Below are positions 5,488 to 9,459 of a stretch of DNA of 9,459 nt, piece after piece. Within the stretch, counting starts at the first letter, position 1. Every line of letters starts with the position of its first letter. Source of the DNA: DATBIO01 sp036556965 (lineage in GTDB: Bacteria > Acidobacteriota > Vicinamibacteria > Fen-336). Made by a program: the position numbers and the translations under genes. The notes beneath the pieces were generated by a model. That model searched no databases and was not told the origin of the DNA. It saw only the letters and a program-made list of their open reading frames with translations. The stretch spans positions 1 through 9,459 of the forward strand of contig DATBIO010000078.1 of assembly GCA_036556965.1 (NCBI GenBank). The letters run 5' to 3'.

Positions 5488-7304
5488 GGGAGTCCTCCAG
5501 CGGGGGCGGCAACGGCCCTGAGGTACTGCGGCGGCGCGCCGAGCGCCTTCCACTTCTCGGGCAGGCGATAGTGCGGGTTGGGCGTCTCCACGCAGACCCC
5601 GCACCGGATGCAGCCCTGGACCTCCGGGCAATGCGGCGAGAGGGCTTCCCTCTCGCTGCGCTCGAGCTCGCGCAGGTAGTAGGAGCGGGCCACGCCGTTG
5701 TCGACCACGTCCCAGGGTAGCACCTCGTCCCTCTCGCGCCTCCGGAACAGGTAGAAGCCGGCGTCGAGCCCGGCCGCCTTCATCCCGCGCTTGAGGTCGA
5801 CGCCCTGCGTGGCGGCGTGCTCGAGGGCGTCCGCCACGCGCCGGTCGGCCAGGGCCAGGATCGACTGGTGGACGCCCGTGCGCGCGCTCTTGATGATGGC
5901 GTCCACGTTCGGCATCCGCCCGAAGGCCTTGCGGAGGTACTGCAGCTTGCCGTCCGTCGCGCGCGGGTCCTCCATGGGCAGCCACTGGTAGGGCGTCCCC
6001 GGCTTGGGCACGAAGGGGTTCACGGAGGGGTGGATGCGCCCCACGTGGCCGCGCGCCCGGCCCACCTCGAGCATCCGCTCCCGGATCCCCGCCGTGAGCG
6101 ACACGATGCCCTCCACGTCGGCGTGCGTCTCCCAGGGCAGCCCGGTCATGTAGTACAGCTTGAGGTTCCGGATGCCGTTCTCGAAGATCCAGCCCGCCTT
6201 GTCCAGGATGTCGTCGTTGGTGAACTGCTTGTTGAGGATGCGGCGCATGCGGTCGGTGCCGCATTCCGGGGCGAGGGTGAGCCCCTGCACGCCGGTGTCG
6301 GCGAGCTTGAGCACGAACCCCGGGGTCAGGTCGTCGAGGCGCAAGGACGCCACCGAGACCTCGTAACCGAGGCCGGCCAGGTCGTCCACGATGCCGTCGA
6401 TCTCCGGATGGTCGCAGACCGCGGTGGACACGAGCCCGATGCGCCCGGTGAAGGGCCGGACCTCGCGCGCGCGGGCCACGATCTGCTCGCGCGAGAAGCC
6501 CCGCACGGGCAGGTAGTTGTAGCCCGCCCAGCAGAACCGGCACATGCACGGGCACCCGCGCGAGATCTCCACCAGGAACTTCGCCGACATCTCGGTGTGC
6601 GGCGTGAGGATCGACGACTGGGGCAGGGCCATCTTCCCCGGCCAGCCGCGCTGCCGCACCACACGGCCGGGGCCGTCGTAGGCGGCCACCGTCCCGTCCG
6701 CGTGGTAGCGCACCTCGAAGCGGGAGGGCACGTAGAAGCCGTCCGCCTCGCGCAGGGAGTCGAGGCCCGCGCGGGGTCCGCCCTCTCCCAGCAGCGCGTC
6801 CATCAGCTTCGGAACCAGCGCCTCCCCCTCCCCCACCGCGATCACGTCCGCGAAGGGGGCGAGGGGCTCGGGGTTCAGGAACATGGCGGAGCCGCCGAAC
6901 ACCACCACCGGGTCCCGCGGCCCGCGGTCGCGCGCGCGCAGGGGGATGCCCGCCAGCCGCAGCATCTGCAGCACGTGCAGGTAGTCGTTCTCGAAGGAGA
7001 TCGAGAAGGCGACGAGGTCGAAGCGCCTGAGGTCGCTGCCCGTCTCGAAGCTGGTGAGGACGTGGCCGCCGCGCTGGAGGTCGGCGGTATCCGCGTCGTC
7101 GGGCAGGAAGGCGCGCTCGCAGAGCACCTCCGGCAGGGCGTTCAGCATGGTGTGGACGCCCTGGAAGCCCAGGTTCGACATGCCCACGAAGTACAGGTTG
7201 GGATAGCAGAGGACGGCCCGGAACGACCCGGACCGCTTCACGGGGACCAGCGAGACCTCCGCCTCGCGGAGGGTGCGGTGGCGTTCCTGCAGGCGGCGGC
7301 TCAT
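5484..7304 (-). CDS. Radical SAM protein with N-terminal B12-binding-like domain (TIGR03960-like)
   Basis: A 606-residue cytoplasmic iron-sulfur enzyme of unknown reaction. Residues about 25-215 form a Rossmann-like domain of the kind annotated 'B12-binding' in this superfamily (GMSNLGFQGVHTMLNALP, SISFENDYLHVLQML, VFGGSAMFLNPEPLAPFADVIAVGEGE); I see no DxHxxG cobalamin ligand motif. The radical SAM core, about 240-480, carries the cluster motif SRGCPCMCRFC with C251, C255 and C258 in CX3CX2C spacing and an extra C253. LTLAPECGTDRMRR and KLYYMTGLPWET are typical barrel motifs. The C-terminal region has LPWDVVDNGVARSYYLRE followed by four Cys (559, 565, 568, 571; CIRCGVC), as I recall from the TIGR03960 family. 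The usual partner domain DUF2344 is absent from the protein and from the next gene. ATG at 7304 is the only plausible start; no Shine-Dalgarno is seen. A promoter with perfect TATAAT lies 36 nt upstream, and the stop overlaps the next gene (ATGA). Confidence 0.9.
   Translation of the reverse strand: MSRRLQERHRTLREAEVSLVPVKRSGSFRAVLCYPNLYFVGMSNLGFQGVHTMLNALPEVLCERAFLPDDADTADLQRGGHVLTSFETGSDLRRFDLVAFSISFENDYLHVLQMLRLAGIPLRARDRGPRDPVVVFGGSAMFLNPEPLAPFADVIAVGEGEALVPKLMDALLGEGGPRAGLDSLREADGFYVPSRFEVRYHADGTVAAYDGPGRVVRQRGWPGKMALPQSSILTPHTEMSAKFLVEISRGCPCMCRFCWAGYNYLPVRGFSREQIVARAREVRPFTGRIGLVSTAVCDHPEIDGIVDDLAGLGYEVSVASLRLDDLTPGFVLKLADTGVQGLTLAPECGTDRMRRILNKQFTNDDILDKAGWIFENGIRNLKLYYMTGLPWETHADVEGIVSLTAGIRERMLEVGRARGHVGRIHPSVNPFVPKPGTPYQWLPMEDPRATDGKLQYLRKAFGRMPNVDAIIKSARTGVHQSILALADRRVADALEHAATQGVDLKRGMKAAGLDAGFYLFRRRERDEVLPWDVVDNGVARSYYLRELERSEREALSPHCPEVQGCIRCGVCVETPNPHYRLPEKWKALGAPPQYLRAVAAPAGGLP
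5494..5498 (-). promoter_or_regulatory. Strong ribosome binding site of the small lipoprotein
   Basis: GGAGG with a 6-nt spacer precedes the ATG at 5487, inside the last codons of the radical SAM gene. It fixes the lipoprotein start although the frame runs open far upstream. Confidence 0.7.
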
Positions 7305-7314
7305 GAATAGGGGC

Positions 7315-7334
7315 GTCGCCCCCGAGAGGGCGAC
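7315..7334. repeat. Perfect 7-bp inverted repeat at the predicted radical SAM transcription start
   Basis: GTCGCCC (7315-7321) and GGGCGAC (7328-7334) form a perfect inverted repeat around a 6-nt centre. On the minus strand it begins at about +1 of the transcript predicted from the TATAAT box. It could be a repressor operator, or a hairpin at the mRNA 5' end that protects the transcript. It overlaps a second, mutually exclusive hairpin (GGGGC/GCCCC, 7310-7322) next to the start codon. Confidence 0.5.
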
Positions 7335-7339
7335 CGACC

Positions 7340-7345
7340 ATTATA
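7340..7345 (-). promoter_or_regulatory. Perfect TATAAT -10 box for the radical SAM gene
   Basis: Minus-strand TATAAT matches the sigma-70 -10 consensus at all six positions, rare in DNA this GC-rich. It lies 35 nt before the radical SAM ATG, so transcription should start near 7333. No convincing -35 box is present at 16-18 nt; a weak TTGCGT lies 20 nt upstream. It is in the divergent intergenic region, which fits a promoter. Confidence 0.6.
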
Positions 7346-7381
7346 CGGCGACACGCCGGCCTGGGACGCAACCGCCGACGC

Positions 7382-7387
7382 TAGAAT
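7382..7387 (+). promoter_or_regulatory. TAGAAT -10-like box just before the AI-2E-family gene
   Basis: Plus-strand TAGAAT (5 of 6 to consensus) ends 5 nt before the GTG at 7393. Because transcription normally starts about 7 nt after the -10 box, this would yield a leaderless mRNA, consistent with the lack of a Shine-Dalgarno. No -35 box is seen. Confidence 0.4.
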
Positions 7388-7392
7388 GGGTT

Positions 7393-8481
7393 GTGGCCAC
7401 CGCCGCCGCGCCGCCGCCCTCGTTTCCCAGGACCGCGGTGACGGGCATCTTCATCCTGCTCTGCCTCCACGCGGTGGTCGCCGCCTGGGCGTTCCTCCTG
7501 CCCTTGACCCTTTCCGTCATGCTGTACTTCCTGTTCATGCCGGCGGTACGCGGGCTGCGCCGCCTGCGCGTGCCGGAGTGGCTGGGAGCGGCCCTGGTGG
7601 TGGCGGCCGCCCTGGCCGTGCTCGGCGCGGGCGCTTCCGCCCTGGCCCGGCCCGCCGCCGACTGGATGGCCCGCGCGCCCCAGAGCCTCGAGCGCCTCGA
7701 GGGCAAGGTGCGCCGGTTGACGCGGCCGTGGGCCAAGGTCAACGAGACGGCGCAGAGGATCGAGCAGCTCGCCGCGGGGGGCGAAGCGCCCCGCGCGCGC
7801 AGCGCGGGCCCCGCGTCGCGGCCGGGCATGGCCAGCGCCCTCCTGGGGGGCGCGCGCGAGTTCCTGGACGGCCTGGTGGTGGTCTCCGCCCTCGTCTATT
7901 TCCTGCTCGCGTCGGGCGACATGTTCCTGCGCAAGCTGGTGCGCGTGCTCCCGACCTTCCGCGACAAGCTGCGGGCGGTGGAGATCGCGCGCGACGTGGA
8001 GAAGCAGGTGTCGTCGTACATGGTCAGCCACACGCTGCTCAACCTCGCCTTCGGGACGGCCACCGCCCTGCTGGTGTGGGCCCTGGGCATGCCCAACCCC
8101 GCGCTGTGGGGGGCCATGGCCGGGATCACCAACTACGTCCCCGTCCTGGGCGCCCTCTTCACGAACGTGGCCCTGGGCCTGGCCGCGCTCCTCACCTTCG
8201 ACGACCCGGCCCGGGCCCTCGCCGTGCCCCTGGCCTTCCTGGCCCTCAACCTGCTCGAGAGCAACTTCCTCTACGCCGCCTTCGTTGGCCGCCGCATGAC
8301 GCTGAACGCGCCCGTGGTCTTCGTGGCGGTGACGTTCTGGCTCTGGGCGTGGGGCGTGCTGGGGGCGCTCCTGGCCGTGCCCATCCTGGCCACGGTGAAG
8401 ACGCTCTGCGCGCACAGCGAGCGGCTGCAGGCGGTGGCGGAGTTCCTGGGCGAGGAAGCGGAGAAGCCGGCTCAGGCCTGA
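7393..8481 (+). CDS. AI-2E family transporter-like membrane protein (PF01594 type)
   Basis: Multi-pass inner-membrane protein of 362 residues (family about 340-370). Hydrophobic segments lie at about 15-35, 36-55 and 63-85. An extra-membrane part about 90-155 is rich in charged residues. Further membrane segments follow at about 158-175, 213-235, 238-265, 276-300 and 305-335. The family hallmarks are clear: NPALWGAMAGITNYVPVLGALFTN (235-258), ending in RRMTLNAPVVFVAVTFWLWAWGVLGALLAVPILATVK (300-336). Members include E. coli TqsA, YdiK and PerM; functions range from autoinducer-2 export to Na+/H+ antiport, so no substrate is assigned. The frame stays open to an ATG at 7303, but that would overlap the divergent radical SAM start and add a non-membrane, unconserved-looking leader. 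The GTG at 7393 is preferred. No Shine-Dalgarno precedes it, but a TAGAAT box ends 5 nt upstream. It converges on the glycosyltransferase with a 10-bp overlap. Confidence 0.88.
   Translation: MATAAAPPPSFPRTAVTGIFILLCLHAVVAAWAFLLPLTLSVMLYFLFMPAVRGLRRLRVPEWLGAALVVAAALAVLGAGASALARPAADWMARAPQSLERLEGKVRRLTRPWAKVNETAQRIEQLAAGGEAPRARSAGPASRPGMASALLGGAREFLDGLVVVSALVYFLLASGDMFLRKLVRVLPTFRDKLRAVEIARDVEKQVSSYMVSHTLLNLAFGTATALLVWALGMPNPALWGAMAGITNYVPVLGALFTNVALGLAALLTFDDPARALAVPLAFLALNLLESNFLYAAFVGRRMTLNAPVVFVAVTFWLWAWGVLGALLAVPILATVKTLCAHSERLQAVAEFLGEEAEKPAQA
8472..8481. other. 10-bp palindrome holding both convergent stop codons
   Basis: TCAGGCCTGA is its own reverse complement. Read on either strand it gives CAG GCC TGA in the gene's frame, so both the AI-2E-family protein and the transferase end in Gln-Ala-stop using the same ten base pairs. 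No terminator hairpin with a T-run is seen at this junction. Confidence 0.9.
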
Positions 8482-9401
8482 AGGCGACGTGCGAGCGCGC
8501 GCTCGGCGGCGTAGAGCACGACGGCCGGGCCACCCACGAGCCAGACGGGGACCGCGCGCGTGGTCCAGGCGGCCAGGGCGGCCCCGGTGAGGACGGCGCC
8601 GCCACCCGCCACCAGCAGCGTGGCGCGGGCATGGCTCCAGCCTCCGAGCACCAGGCCCTGGTAGGCGTGCTCGCGGTGGGCCTCCCAGATCCGCGCGCCG
8701 CGGGCGGCGCGCCGGGCCAGGGTCCATCCGGCGTCGAGGAGGAACAGCCCCAGGCTCGCCGCCACGAACAGGGCCGCGCCCGCCGTGCGGTCGCGCGGCG
8801 CCAGGAGGGGGAGGGCGGCCAGCGAGAACCCGAGGAAGCCGCTGCCGGCGTCGCCCATGAAGAGGCGGGCCGGGCTCCAGTTGCTGGGCAGGAATCCCGC
8901 GCTCGCTCCCGCCAGCCCCACGCCGAGGGCGACGGCGGCGGGGTGCCAATCCGCCAGCGCCACGCCCAGGCCGGTGAGGACCGCCTGGGTGGCGGCCAGC
9001 CCGTCGATGCCGTCCATGAAGTTGTAGAAGTTGACCACCACGACCATCCAGACGATCCAGGCCGCGGCCAGCCCGCTGCCGATCACGAAGACGGCGGCGG
9101 CGGCGAGGTGGGCGGCCAGCCGGACCGCCGCGGGCAGCCCGAAGCGGTCGTCCACCAGGCCGACCACCAGCACCAGGCCCGCCGCCGCGAGCGCGCCGTG
9201 CGGCACGGTGCCCGCCACGAAGACGCCGGCCACGGCGGCGACCCACAGGGCGGCGCCGCCCGCGCGGGGCGTGGGGGCCCCGTGCAGCGAGCGCGGACCC
9301 GGGCGGTCCACCAGCCCCAGGCGCGGGGCCAGGCGGCGCACGAGGGGCGCGAGGGCGGCGGCCACGGCCAGGGAGACCAGGAAGGCGGCGAGGAGCCGCA
9401 C
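8472..9401 (-). CDS. Polyprenyl-phosphate sugar-1-phosphate transferase, WecA/WbpL-like (glycosyltransferase family 4)
   Basis: Integral membrane enzyme that transfers a sugar-1-phosphate (typically GlcNAc- or a related HexNAc-1-P) from a UDP-sugar to undecaprenyl phosphate, the first step of O-antigen or other surface glycan synthesis. The 309-residue protein has the family signatures in order: LVDRPGPRSLHGAPTPRAGG (30-49), the DD pair in GLVDDRFG (81-88) which binds Mg, NFYNFMDGIDGLA (124-136), NWSPARLFMGDAGSGFLGF (174-192) with the conserved GD, and the cytoplasmic loop AHREHAYQ (241-248). The H-AYQ form of this loop fits the WbpL/WecA branch rather than MraY. About ten hydrophobic segments are visible. 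The GTG start at 9401 directly abuts a TGA on the same strand (TGAGTG), so translation is probably coupled to an upstream gene. Length is slightly short but normal for WbpL-like enzymes. Confidence 0.93.
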   Translation of the reverse strand: MRLLAAFLVSLAVAAALAPLVRRLAPRLGLVDRPGPRSLHGAPTPRAGGAALWVAAVAGVFVAGTVPHGALAAAGLVLVVGLVDDRFGLPAAVRLAAHLAAAAVFVIGSGLAAAWIVWMVVVVNFYNFMDGIDGLAATQAVLTGLGVALADWHPAAVALGVGLAGASAGFLPSNWSPARLFMGDAGSGFLGFSLAALPLLAPRDRTAGAALFVAASLGLFLLDAGWTLARRAARGARIWEAHREHAYQGLVLGGWSHARATLLVAGGGAVLTGAALAAWTTRAVPVWLVGGPAVVLYAAERALARRLQA

Positions 9402-9459
9402 TCAGCGCGCGGCGAGCGCGGGCGCGGAGACGGCCCCGCGCGCCGCCGCGTAGTCCGGC
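9402..9459 (-). CDS. C-terminal end of an unidentified upstream gene (partial)
   Basis: An open frame on the minus strand enters from the right edge and ends at a TGA (9402-9404) immediately before the GTG of the sugar-1-phosphate transferase. The 18 readable codons give PDYAAARGAVSAPALAAR, too little to identify. The case rests on the exact stop/start abutment, a usual operon arrangement in dense genomes, and on the strand. It could instead be a chance open frame in GC-rich DNA. Confidence 0.4.
   Translation of the reverse strand, partial: PDYAAARGAVSAPALAAR

Noticed and set aside
5817..7310. Plus-strand open frame of 497 codons opposite the radical SAM gene
   Set aside because: Shadow of a gene with an intact radical SAM motif; the product is His/Gly/Arg-rich without domains.
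5488..7371. N-terminal extension of the small lipoprotein frame to 768 residues
   Set aside because: It overlaps the whole radical SAM gene out of frame; the signal peptide and GGAGG site place the start at 5487.
7381..9246. Minus-strand open frame of 621 codons across the AI-2E-family and transferase genes
   Set aside because: It spans two well-supported genes in other frames and its translation is Arg/Gly/Gln-rich noise.

Overview
The window is very GC-rich DNA (roughly 70% G+C or more by eye, with strong G/C bias at third codon positions). It is almost completely filled with genes and appears to be chromosomal. Two predicted lipoproteins, a periplasmic adaptor protein and MacB-type permeases point to a diderm (Gram-negative) bacterium. 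The GC content, split MacAB-like loci and TAGAAT-type sites close to start codons would suit Acidobacteriota, Myxococcota or a similar soil or sediment lineage. That placement is inference, because no rRNA or other phylogenetic marker is present. I see no mobile element, CRISPR array, tRNA or rRNA, and no gene-free stretch above 300 bases.

Layout, read along the minus strand from the right edge: the last codons of an unidentified gene (9402-9459) abut a membrane sugar-1-phosphate transferase of the WecA/WbpL type (8472-9401). An AI-2E-family membrane protein (7393-8481) is on the plus strand and converges on the transferase; their last 10 bp overlap in a palindrome. Diverging from the AI-2E gene across an 88-bp promoter region is a radical SAM protein of the 'B12-binding domain' superfamily (5484-7304). 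A small lipoprotein (5065-5487) overlaps its stop codon. Next come a proline-rich lipoprotein (4275-5015), a periplasmic adaptor (3118-4197), two different FtsX/MacB-type permeases (1834-3063 and 581-1837) and an ABC ATPase cut by the left edge (1-568).

The last four genes form a coherent MacAB-like export system: adaptor, permease, permease, ATPase, all on one strand, with gaps of 54, -4 and 12 bp. MacB is usually one polypeptide (ATPase plus permease) acting as a homodimer. Here the ATPase is separate and there are two unlike permeases, so a LolCDE-like heterodimer is likely. No TolC-type outer-membrane channel gene is visible. The substrate cannot be told from the sequence. The Pro-rich lipoprotein just upstream may belong with the system.

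Nothing in the window is clearly a new defence or mobile system. The most useful leads are the uncharacterised radical SAM protein with its coupled lipoprotein, the heteromeric permease pair with its lipoprotein neighbour, the divergent promoter with a perfect TATAAT and an inverted repeat at the predicted transcription start, the two TAGAAT boxes placed as for leaderless mRNAs, and the palindromic convergent stop codons.
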